Assembly (NCBI GenBank): GCA_963575745.1
Contig: CAUYUJ010019892.1
Coordinates: 1 to 64,000, forward strand
Origin: Prorocentrum cordatum
Taxonomy: Eukaryota > Sar > Dinophyceae > Prorocentrales > Prorocentraceae
Direction of reading: 5' to 3'
Length of the DNA: 64,000 bases
Position numbers and translations under genes: made by a program. This document shows positions 22,951 to 33,400 of the stretch, piece after piece. The first letter of the stretch is position 1, and each line of letters begins with the position of its first letter. The notes beneath the pieces are model-generated. The model saw nothing but the letters and a program-made list of their open reading frames with translations. It was not told the origin of the DNA and searched no databases.

Positions 22951-23004
22951 CAGCGGCGACGACGACGACGACGACGGCGTGCCCCAATAGGCGACGACGA
23001 CATT

Positions 23005-23035
<31 letters not shown>

Positions 23036-23037
23036 CA
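22861..23037 (+). repeat. (ACG)n/(GAC)n microsatellite
   Basis: A nearly pure triplet repeat interrupted at about 22975-23005 by GGCGTGCCCCAATAG, a sequence that recurs right after the array. Confidence 0.95.
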
Positions 23038-23076
23038 CGCCCCAACAGGCTCCCCAAGACGCCCCCAAACCCATGC

Positions 23077-23096
23077 TCCCAGAAGGCCTTCTGGGA
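23077..23096. repeat. Perfect 20-bp palindrome TCCCAGAAGGCCTTCTGGGA
   Basis: Exactly self-complementary. Related imperfect versions lie near 20829, 21396, 21541, 22676, 25018 and 25283. Confidence 0.85.
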
Positions 23097-23228
23097 ACCC
23101 GATTCATACGGCCTCCGCCCCCCTACACAACCATTTTCCACGAAGGCCTTTCGGAATGCAGATTGGCATGCGTGGACTGTCGTCCACTGCTTTAGTGGAG
23201 CAATGAATTCCTCAAGGTCTGGGGCCTG

Positions 23229-23269
23229 CTAGAACCTGAGCGCGCGCGAAGCGCGCGCGATGGTTCTAG
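23229..23269 (+). repeat. 41-bp hairpin H1 (CTAGAACC..GGTTCTAG)
   Basis: Eight-base outer arms CTAGAACC/GGTTCTAG enclose a GC-only inner stem (AGCGCGCGCG against CGCGCGCG) with a tiny loop. It is followed directly by a (TA)n tract to about 23338. A copy with one substitution lies at 26067-26107 and is also followed by (TA)n. Confidence 0.85.
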
Positions 23270-23338
23270 TATATATATATATGTATATATATATATATGT
23301 ATATATTATATATATATAATATATATATATATATATTA
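23270..23338 (+). repeat. (TA)n microsatellite
   Basis: TATATA with a few G interruptions, directly abutting the hairpin. 23339-23600 is unique-looking and AT-richer. 23600-23770 is a GGGGCCTCCT 10-bp array and 23775-23920 is ACACA-rich. No supported gene. Confidence 0.9.
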
Positions 23339-24102
23339 TCATACGCACCTCTCCGAGGGAGTAGAGCTCAGAGGCGATTATGCGCACGCGTCCGCGATTT
23401 TTCTGGCCGTTTCGCTCGGGACATCCTCGAAATTCTGAAAATCGGTGGCACCCCTCACGCAGATCGTGACGTCAGGGTCCAAAAACACATGGGAATTTCA
23501 ACATTTTAACATAACCCTTCAAAAACACATGGTAATTTCAATAATTTTGACCCCGATTCTCAGAGAATGGCGGTTTCGCCTGAGACATCCTCCCAAAATC
23601 GAGCCCCAGACCCCTCCTCGGAGCCTCCTGGGGGCCTCCTGGAACCTCCTGGGGCCTCCTGGGGCTTTCTGGACCTTCTGGTACCCCAGACCCCGCCTCG
23701 GAGCCTCCTGGAGTTCTCCTGGGCCTGCTGAGGCCGCCTGGGGCCTCCTGGGGCCTCCTGGGGCTTCAGAACTACATGCACACACAGAGACACAAATCAC
23801 GCCCAACACATCACACGCTAGACAAACATAACATACACACACACAACACCGACAACACACAAAAAGCACGCACCACACAAAGCACACATCACACACACAC
23901 ACAACACTCACAATCCTGGGGCCTCCTGGAGCCTCTTCTGGTATCCAAGTCGGGCCTCCTGAGGCTTCCTGGGGGGCCCTGGTACACACATCGCAAGGTG
24001 TGGCAACCCCACTTGCGCTCGAGTGCGACTTCGCTGTTGCATGTCACTCCTGCTTCAAACGCCCCTTCAGCTTGTTGTATGAGCCTGGGCACACACGTGC
24101 CA

Positions 24103-24104
24103 CT

Positions 24105-24180
<76 letters not shown>

Positions 24181-24182
24181 GT
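24103..24182 (+). repeat. (TA)n microsatellite
   Basis: A nearly uninterrupted TA repeat of about 78 bp with a single frame slip near 24155. Confidence 0.95.
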
Positions 24183-24199
24183 ATCCCCGTGCACGACGC

Positions 24200-26065
24200 C
24201 CGGGCGCCCAGGGCGGCTGCCCCGAGGGGGCAGGGGGAGTACCGGGGCTCATTTTCCATGTGTTTTTACAGGGTTTCCGCGTCCTGGGCCTCGGAGGCCG
24301 CCGCCTCCGACCACCCGTGGGAGGACGGGGCGGCCGGGGAGGTCCAAAATAGTCCAGGAGGGCCTCCAGAGGCTCTCAAGACGGCCCAAGCGGGCCCCGA
24401 GTCCCCGAAAGACCGCTCCAGGACGCCCAAGATAGGCCCAAGACGGCCCGAGAGGCCCCCCAAGACACTCCACGACGCTTCAAGACGCCTCTCCAGAGCG
24501 CTTCAAGAGGCCGAAATGGTCAATTTTATTCAGGTATTCGGACGACTTTGGCCTTTCAGCCTTTTCGGCTGTCCGAAGTTCCAAGACGGCTCAATAGGCC
24601 CCCAAGAGCGCCCCAAGACGTCCCAAGAGGGTTCCAAGACGGCCCCAGAGTCGCCCAAGACAGCCCAACAGAGCCCCAAGACGGCCCCAAGATGCGCCCA
24701 AGAGGGGGACCACGACTCCAAAATTCGACCCTCCCGCTTGAAGAGTGCCCCAGGAGGCCCCAAGGAGCCCCCAAGAGGCCCCAGGAGGCCCCCAAGAGGC
24801 ACCCAGGAAGCCCAAACGATGCCTAAAGAGGCCACAAAACAGCCCGGAGGAGGCCCCACAACGGTCCCAAAACGGCTACCGAGAAGCTGTGAAACTGCCT
24901 TCACGACGTCTCCGACAGGCCAACCACGAGATCCAAACCAACACCCATGAGGCCTCTGACCCACCACCCAGGGCACTGAGGCGGGAGCAGTGACAGCACT
25001 TGTGCACAGCATGTTCCGGCGGGAGCCTTCCGGAACACGCTGCAGGAGGAGGAGGAAGATCAGGAGAAGAGAGAGCTGGAGTGGGAGGAGGAGGAGGGGG
25101 ACGAGGAGGAGGAAGAGGCCTCCAAGACAGCTCCAAGATAGCCGAAGAGGCTTCCAAGAGGGCCCTGGGCGGCCCACGAGGGCCCCAAGGCGGTGCCTGA
25201 GGCGCCCAAGAAGGCCCGAGAGGGCCCCAAGACGGCCCCACGAGAGGCCCAAGAAGGGAAACACGAACTGAGAATCCGAGCTTTCTACCCCGAGAGGTTC
25301 TCGGGAAGTCCCAAGAGGCCCCCAATCGGATCCAAGAGGCCCCCAAGAAGCTCCCAAGAGGGCCGACGAGGTTCCAAGAGATCTCCCAAGGTGGCCCCAA
25401 GAGGCACAACTCATTGTTTTACGATTGGGCTTTGACGGGTTTTAATGTTTTCGGCCTTTTGGCATCCCGATGCTCCAAGACGGCCCAAGAGGCTTCCAAT
25501 ACCGCTCCAATATAGAGGAAGAGGCCTCCAAGAGGGCCCCAAGACGGCCCGCGAGGGCCCCAAGACGGTGCTTGAGGCGCCCAAGACGGCCCGAGAGGGC
25601 CCCAAGAGCCCCAAGAGAGGCCCAAGAAGGGGAACGCGACCCAACAGCAGAGCGTTCCCCCCAAAAGGCCCACAGGAGGCCAAGAGGCAAGAGGACCCCA
25701 AAAGCTTCCCGAGGGCCCAAAAGGCCCGTAGGAGACGTCCAAGAGGTTTTAAAATAGCCCAAGAGTGCCCTCGATGCGTCAAAACTGCTTCCAGGAGGCC
25801 CCCGGGAGGCTTCCGTATTGCCTCAATTTGGCCGCAGGTGGCCTCAAGTCGGGCCTCCACGCAGCCAAGACGGCCAATGACGGCTTCAGATTGCAGAGCC
25901 GATGCCCCCAAGGGACCCTCAAACGCCCCCCCAAGAGGCACCCAAGAGGTGCTTCCAACAGCCAGCTGACGAAGCATGCGGAACACCCCAGAACCTCCTC
26001 AGATGCCGTCGCGCGCCTGTGTTTGATAGCGTTGTCCAAGATCGTCCAGCGCCCCCCCGGCCTGG
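24200..26065 (+). repeat. Degenerate GGCCCCAAGA low-complexity region
   Basis: The same sequence type as at 20.4-22.8 kb. A longer stretch recurs as a diverged pair: CCTCCAAGAGGGCCC and GGTGCTTGAGGCGCCCAAGA at 25520-25620 match 25150-25220. Hairpin-like words TTCCGG..CCGGAA lie at 25018-25040. No gene is supported. Confidence 0.7.
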
Positions 26066-26066
26066 G

Positions 26067-26107
26067 CTAGAACCTGAGCGCGCGCGAAGCGCGCGCGCTG
26101 GTTCTAG
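26067..26107 (+). repeat. 41-bp hairpin H2 (CTAGAACC..GGTTCTAG)
   Basis: Identical to the hairpin at 23229-23269 except at one position of the inner stem, where this copy pairs better. It has the same orientation and is followed by (TA)n up to about 26132. Confidence 0.85.
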
Positions 26108-26139
26108 TATATATATATATATATATGTATATAATACCT

Positions 26140-26950
26140 ATACGATCACCCTTCGGGTGATAAGGAGGTTGTGTGGGGGGGAGAGGGGGGGAACCAACGT
26201 CTGACTCGATCGATCTCACTATCGATCTCACTCAACGGGACACCACGGGACACCACGGGACACTTGTCGATCTCATTATCGATCTCACTATCGATCTCAC
26301 TCAACGGGACACCACGGGACACCACGGGATTCCGCGGGACACCACATCGATCTCACTATCGATCTCACGATCGATATCACTATCGATCTCACTCAACGGG
26401 ACACCTCGGGACACCTGTCGATCTCACTATCGATCTCACTATCGATCTCACTCAGCTGGATACAAAGGGACACCTCGGGGCACCACATCGATCTCAGCAT
26501 CGATCCCACTATCGATCTCACTCAATGGGACACCACGGGACACCACGGGACATTTGTCGATCTCACTATCTATCTCATTATCGAGCTCATTCAACGGGAT
26601 ACGACGGGATCCCGCGGGGCACCACATCGATCTCAGTATCGATCTCACTATCGATCGCACCCAACGGGACACCACGGGACACCACCGGACACCACGGGAC
26701 ACCGCCGGGACACCGCGGGCCCAGTCTCAGCCACCGGCGGACGGGACACCACGGGACACCACGGGACACCGCGGGCCACCGCGGGCCCAGTCCCAGCCAC
26801 CGGCGGACGGGCGGACGGCCTTTTGCTCCTACTTCGGCCTAGCTACAGGAGGATCACGCGCAGCTGCGCCTCGCCCGCACGCACGACACGAACACGAAAC
26901 CGCAACCGATTTCCCGGTGGGGGGTCTCCGTTTCACTGCGATCAGAGACA
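26140..26950 (-). repeat. Composite minisatellite element E2 (inverted)
   Basis: Read on the minus strand: a head module (26950 to about 26855, with GTGAAACGGAGACCCCCCAC and CGTGTCGTGCGTGCGGGCGA), then GTGTCCCGTGG 11-mers interleaved with GAGATCGATAGTGAGATCGA blocks (about 26810-26195), then a tail module at 26175-26140 containing CACAACCTCCTTATCACCCG and GATCGTAT. The module order equals that of E1 at 8390-9135. Confidence 0.8.
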
Positions 26951-27052
26951 GAGAGGGAGAGAGAGAGGAGAGAGGAGGAGGAGGAGGAGGAGGAGGCGAG
27001 GAGGAGGAGGAAGGTGGGGGCGGGAGGGGAGGAGGGGGGGAGGGGGGAGGGG
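26951..27052 (+). repeat. GGA/GGGGA purine tract at the copia insertion site
   Basis: Purine-only DNA that borders the 5' LTR. A similar purine tract continues after the 3' LTR at 36994, so the element probably inserted into one tract. The low complexity hides any target-site duplication. Confidence 0.85.
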
Positions 27053-27054
27053 AC

Positions 27055-27171
27055 TGAGAATATCAGCTTATGTCAGTTTCACATGCAAGGTAGCAGCAGA
27101 CAGTGATAGACAGCAGTGGACTGTAACTATTAGGGCTCAGGGTTTTTGCGCATTCAGAACTAAACATCTCA
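27055..27171 (+). repeat. 5' LTR, 117 bp
   Basis: Matches 36876-36991 base for base except for one extra T in a T-run near 27143. The ends TGAGA and TCTCA are inverted repeats with the usual TG...CA termini. It is very short for an LTR, which must contain the promoter, the R region and the polyadenylation signal. I see no obvious TATA box, as is usual for dinoflagellates. Confidence 0.93.
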
Positions 27172-27174
27172 GTT

Positions 27175-27194
27175 TGGTAGCGGAGCTGGGGTTC
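27175..27194 (+). promoter_or_regulatory. tRNA primer-binding site for minus-strand DNA synthesis
   Basis: TGGTAGCGGAGCTGGGGTTC begins three bases after the LTR. Its reverse complement has the layout of a tRNA 3' end: CCA, discriminator A, a 7-nt acceptor strand CTCCGCT, a 5-nt T-stem strand CCCAG beginning with the invariant C, and GAAC from the T-loop. The match to a tRNA layout stops there. TGGTAGCxGAG resembles an initiator tRNA-Met acceptor end, but the tRNA identity is not settled. Confidence 0.75.
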
Positions 27195-27411
27195 AGCTCC
27201 AGCTCCAGCCTGCCCCTCCTCGGCCGGCACCGGGCGCGCGATAGCGCCCGCCGCGCGCCGCCAGGCGCGAGTACTCAAGACGGTGATCATCACCAACACC
27301 GGGCCCGACAAGGGCCCGCTGAGGAGCATCAACAGGTTCCTCTCGATCTTCCTGTTTTTTGTGGTGATCTACCAGCTCATCCTCCTTCCCCTCTTCTACA
27401 CCTACGGGACG

Positions 27412-30400
27412 ATGGCGGCCGGTGGCGGAGCAGACTGGAAGCTCCCGAACACTCTTCCAGAGTTTACTCGCTATGTACCTCCCGGCTGGAAGCCGGGCCT
27501 GCCAGAATACACGTTCAAGAACTTCCTCGAGCGCCTCCACCTCTGGTGGAGAATCACTCCTATCACGGATGAAGAAGCAGGGCCTCTTGTTGCTAGCAGG
27601 CTCTTGGACCAGGCGTTCGAGGTGGCAATGCATATGAGAGTGGATCGGAATGGTCAAATATATACTGGTGATGCGGCTCTTGCTCTTGCGAAGACAGATG
27701 CAGTGCTCGACCCTCACGATGGATCGGTTGTTGTGCCAGAAAATCCTGCTGGTGTCGTGCACCTCATCCAACGTCTCAAGGAGGCCTTCGAGGTTCACGA
27801 CCAGGACAAGCAGGGCGAAATATTGGATAGATTCTGGGACACGCGCAGGGGCTCGAGTTCATTGCAAGACTTTCTCCTACGGTTCAAGCAACGGTACGAT
27901 GAGGCAGAGAGCAAGGCGGGACTTCAGCTGAATGACACCGGACGGACTCACCTCCTCTTCAAGTGGAGCGGCCTTCCAGCACGACGGGTCGCGGACATAA
28001 AGCTTCATCACAATGGCGACCTGACACAGTTCAACCAGATCTACAGCATGATAAGCAGAATCGCAAAGCAAGAAATGGCAGCTGGAGTCACTCATCATCA
28101 TGGACACTACGGAGAGCACGACGATGAGGAGCTGAACGACGAAGACTACCATCTCTCTTTTTATACAGATGAAGATCAAGATGAGTATATAGATTTCACA
28201 TATGACGAAGACACGGACCTACACCATCGAGATTATATGGTTGCAGAATCTGGTGAATGGCGATATGGTGCTTATGACAGTTACTGGAATTGGTATGATC
28301 AAGATGAAGTCGAATCCTATCTTGACGAGCTCGACCTGGAGGAAGCCTATCAAATGACTGGATTCAGACCCAAGTGGCGATATGGCGGTTTCAAGAGGAA
28401 AGGAAAAGGCAAAGGACGCTTTCGCAGCAAAGGACGTGGAAAAGGCTCCAAAGGTCGAGGACGCGGACGAAAAGGCAAAGGACGTGATGCAGGCCAACAC
28501 CATTCATCAGACGCACTCTACGGCAAGAAAGGCAACGGCGGCAAGACGAAGAACAAGCAGGACAGCAACGGATGCAGTACGTGCGGCTCAAAATGGCATC
28601 GAGACCAGGACTGCCCAGCCAAGCATCGATCAGCCGCTGGAAATCAAGATGGGAAAAACAATGCAGGATATACGCAGACTTTGCATCACTTCAGCGATTA
28701 CCAAGCGAATACGGAATACACAGGAGCTGCTCTCGCCGCTGGACATCGTGGACCTGACGACCTGGATTACTCACAATGGAGCCGGCAGGAGTCCGACTTC
28801 TACCTGGATGACGACATGCTTCCTGACGAGAATCCAAAGAAAGGAAAAGGACGCGGCAAGGGCAAGGAAGGCAAATCGTCAAAGTCTCCTTCATTTCGCA
28901 GTGCTTGGCAGAAGTTCAATAACGCAGGCCGGACACCTCCTTGGTCTACCGGCTTTGACTCCATTTCAGAAGACAGTCCCTCGGACAGCTCGTGGAGCGT
29001 GATTTCCTCGGCGGCACCTTCTCCACCTCCAGGAACCTGGGCGTCACCCACGACAACGGCGCGAGGAGAAGAGGACCAGCCTCCAGGACGCAAAACGAGT
29101 TTCAGCGACCTGGTCAAGGGTGTCGAGAGTCAGAACAACCGCGGAGTACCCGACAGACCTCAAGCGACAAGAAGCTCGGCCTCCTCCTCGACCTACGGTT
29201 TACCAGATCGGCCCGTTCGGGACAAACCAGACACTCCTGGACGACTGGACGCAGATGGTGATGTTTCATATGCAGGAGCGAACAAAGGTTCGTTGTCCGA
29301 TCTTTGGCCTACTCACACGAACCTCTTCGCGGTCAACAACGCTTGCTATCCGACAACCAGGGGCCACGATGAAGAAATGATTCTCATGACGAGCGTGCGT
29401 GGCAGGCAGCGTCTGGGTTTGATTGTTGATCCAGGTGCTTCCAAAGGACTCGGCGGAACGGACACGGCACGTGAGATATGCGATCATTTGTTATGGCCCA
29501 AGGGCCAAGACATCACGCTGAAGAACTCGCACTCCAAGTTGTCTGGTATTGACGGCAAGGCCAGTCCATCGCTTGGGCTCGGCACGATTCCCCTGAACCT
29601 GAAGGCGCTACCCAGGAGCACATTCACGATGGATCTTCTCGGCGGTTCAGGTTCGCGGTGCCCTTGCCTTCTTCCGAACGAGTCGATGATTGAGCATGTG
29701 GCATCCATGTACACGAATGTTCTTCCCAACAAGGACGGGGTGTTGGTCATCAATCACATCGGATCAATGGGCAAGAAGGTGGCACCAACTTCTTTCTTAC
29801 GTATTCTGTACACGGACTCGGGCCACTACCTCTTGCCGATCGACGACCCTACGGCCAACACCGGAGAAGAAGCTTCAGCTCTACGGCAAGCAGTGAAGGA
29901 TTACATGGAGTTCATCTTTGACGTTAACCAGACTGCGAAGTCGAATGTCAGTACGGCGTTGCATGTGGATCACTCGGAGCCCTCAGGAAAACCATTGGTT
30001 TGTCACAGGTCAGAAATCCCTGCAGCGTGCTCCTCGAGCGTTGCAGGGTTCACGTCGCCCGCGTTATTGCCGGATCATGGACAAACGCCTCGAAAGGATT
30101 CGCCTCAGACTTCGAGTGACAAATGCGAGATCTCAACGCAGACGAGCGAGAACAAGTCGGCCTTCAACAGCAGCACTTCAGAAAGTAGAATGAGACATAG
30201 AGAATATCAAGCAGATGCAGCAGAACGGAACGAAGGTCGACCTCAACGCTCAACATCAATAACAACACGGACTACACCGATGCAGATCAGCCAGATGTTC
30301 TACAAGCAGTGGGCCTCGTTTACTGGCGACATGTGGACAGGAGCGAATATGTGGCCTACCTCTTGTGATCGTGATGATGTTTCTGAGCTCGAACGAAAGT

Positions 30401-33400
30401 ACCGGGCGTGGCCTGAGGACTTCTACCAGCAGACTATGTTGCCTGTCATCACCCCTCGCAATGCGACGTTGTGGATGGATCATATGAAAGGCTTCAAAGT
30501 ACACATGCAGGAACGTATGTCTGGAAGTGGTCGTCTTTCCCTCAGGTGCATGCGGCTCGGTCTGCAGATGGCGTTTCCTGTGGACTACCGGTGCGGTTGG
30601 AACTTGGCAGACTCGGAGCATCAGAGCATCCTCACGGCGATCAGGCACACGCTGGGCATCAAGATCACCTGGTGGGCTCCTACATGCACACCTTGGTCCC
30701 AGGCCTCAAAAGGAAATGCGGAAAAACGAGAAGCAGAACGCGAAGCTCAGGACCCCACTCTCAGCTGGTGTGTCTCGGATATACAAGATGGACAGAAGCG
30801 TGGTGAACATGCAGCGGTCGAGAACCCAGCCACCAGCGAGATTTGGGACAAGTCTTCTCTACGATGTCTTTCAGGACTGGGACTACGGCCCTACGTTGGA
30901 GATCATTGTCCATTCGGTGCAGTCAATGAGAACGGCGAACCAATACGGAAAAGGACACGATACTTGAGTACCTTCGGTCTTCGCGGAGCTACTCGACACT
31001 GCAAATGCAAGGTTCCTCACGGGCAGCTCGTTGGCCATACGGATGGAGTACACCGGACGGCTCGAGCTGCAATCTACCCCAAGCAGTTGTGCGACGCCAT
31101 CGGCAAGGACATCATGAAGATCATCGGCCAGGCCAAGACCGGATACTATCATGAAGAGTTTCTGACGGAGAACGCCGACGGCTGCAACTACACAAGTTAC
31201 TGGACGTGCCCCCGCTGCAAGCACGGCACGAAGACTACGGAACCTCACACGCGTATTCAAGGGCAATGCAAGATGGCAGGATCGGTTCCTCGTGGCGCAC
31301 CGGCTCCAGTCGCTGCTCCAGCTCCTGCGGCAGCTGCACCGGCTGCCCAAGCTGAGGATTCAGAAGATGAGCCTCTGGTGGCAGCACCCGAGGAACCTCC
31401 TGACGAAGACGAACCAGCAGTACAACCTCTACAAGACGTGCCATTGGAACGGGCTCCCGATGCTTCGGGAGATCAATCGCCAGCACTGGCACCAGAAGAA
31501 CCGGCCAAGAAGAACGAGCCAGAAAAGCCAGCTTCCGAGGACGACCCAGGCACGCTGAAGGAGGAGCCGAAGATAGCCAAGAAGGAATGGTATGACGTGA
31601 AGCCCAGCTTCAACCTGGCGAACCTCCTCAAGAAGCTGAAGGAAGCGGCAGAGAATAAAGACAGAAAAGAATGTGTTCGATGTCTTCTTGGACTTCATAT
31701 ACGTTTCTGGCACGCCTCGGTTCCAGATATGGCGATACTGCTCAAGCAAGGAGATTGTTGGATACCTTTCGTGGCCAAGATCTTGCCTGTCGTTCCGAAG
31801 GCCTGTAGAGATTGTCGAGACTTTCTACCTCCAGCCACCAAGCCTCAGGTTGGCATCTCCATGGCAGTACATTTCAACCAGAGAGTACAGATAGACCTGT
31901 TCTTCCAGTGGGACGAGTGCTTCATCCTGATCATCGATGAGTTCAGCAAGTACAAGATCGCGGACTTCCTCAAGGATCGTACTGCAGAAGAAATTCTTAC
32001 GTCAGTACTACGCTGTTGGATACGGTACTTCGGACCCCCAGCACGACTTATCCTCGATCAGGAAGGTGGCCTTGTATCAGAACTGTGCTCGAGGATGTGT
32101 GACAAATTCAACATCAGGCGCAGCTTTGCTGGAACGGATGACCACACGTTGACGGGCTTGGTGGAGCGCTGGATCTCACTTGTCAGACTCTGCTCGCTCA
32201 AGTTGAAGAAGAGTTGCCAGGCTCAAGGACTGCAGGTCACTAACGCCGACATTATCCATGAATCAGCCATGGTCTCGAACTCTCTTGTGTCGTACGGCGG
32301 CCAGTCTGCGAACCAGGTGGTGCTTGGATTCACTCCACGAGACTTCTACGACATGGAGGCGACTACTCTTGATTCAGTTACTTCGGCAGTCGACAGCTGT
32401 CCGGACCCATTCGAATCGGCTCTGAGACTGAGAATGCAAGCGAAGATCGCAATGGCCAAGAGTCTCGTTGAAGAGCGCATTGCACGATGCAATCGCACCC
32501 GGCAGCAGCAGACACCTCCTGGACAGCGACTTCAACCAGGCGAGCCAGTGGATATCTACCGAGTGCCAGAAAGGAAGGATCAATCCGGCTGGCGAGGACC
32601 AGCTGAACTCGTGAAGCTCACTCAGGGCACGGGCATTGTCGTGTGGAACGGTATTCCCTACATCCTGCCAACACGACACATCCGACGGCACACGGTGAAG
32701 TTGGAAAAAATTCCTCTCGGCAATGGCAACAATTTCGTGTACCTCCTGCAGAAGAATGAGGACACTGAGAACCTCTTCAAGCTGATGGACCTCGTGGACG
32801 GCACAGCTTACGGACAGTATACGCGGCTCGGAAAGACCTTCAACGGAAATGTGATGGCGTGTTTTCCTCCAGCAGCTCAGCTGCGACTGGTGAACCACTG
32901 GACGCTGTGCATGCAGATATACAAGAAGGTCTTCCACTTGAAGAGCGTAGATGGACTCTTGTACGGGACATCAGTCAAACGGATACCAGCTCTCGATCGG
33001 ATATTCCATGGACTTTTGGTGACGTGGTCGCGAGCAAATCATGCAGATTACCTGGCACAGGAAGTTCGTCCAAACAAGGGTCTTAACGTAGCAGACTACT
33101 CAAAAGGAAGTTGGGAGGACACCTCATTCTTCCTCATGTACCGAACCGAGCTACCGGTAAACCCCTTCTTGGACGACTACGAGATTCCCAACATCGACGA
33201 CCTGGGCAACGTGGAAACCATGCCGGAGAGCATGAGAGATATCGATCAGGACCTCAAGGACATGGTCAGCCTCCTGCCGGACGACGACAGCTGGGACATG
33301 AGCTCGCTGGAATATTCACCTGATGTATCGAGACGGACAGTACGTGACAGATCGGAGCTCGTTCCGATATCGGCAGAAGCTCAGCCTTCCTCCACGGTAC

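Noticed and set aside
27283-27411. GTG at 27283 as start of the copia polyprotein
   Set aside because: Nuclear genes normally start with ATG; the first in-frame ATG is 27412. The upstream open stretch is reported only as an oddity.
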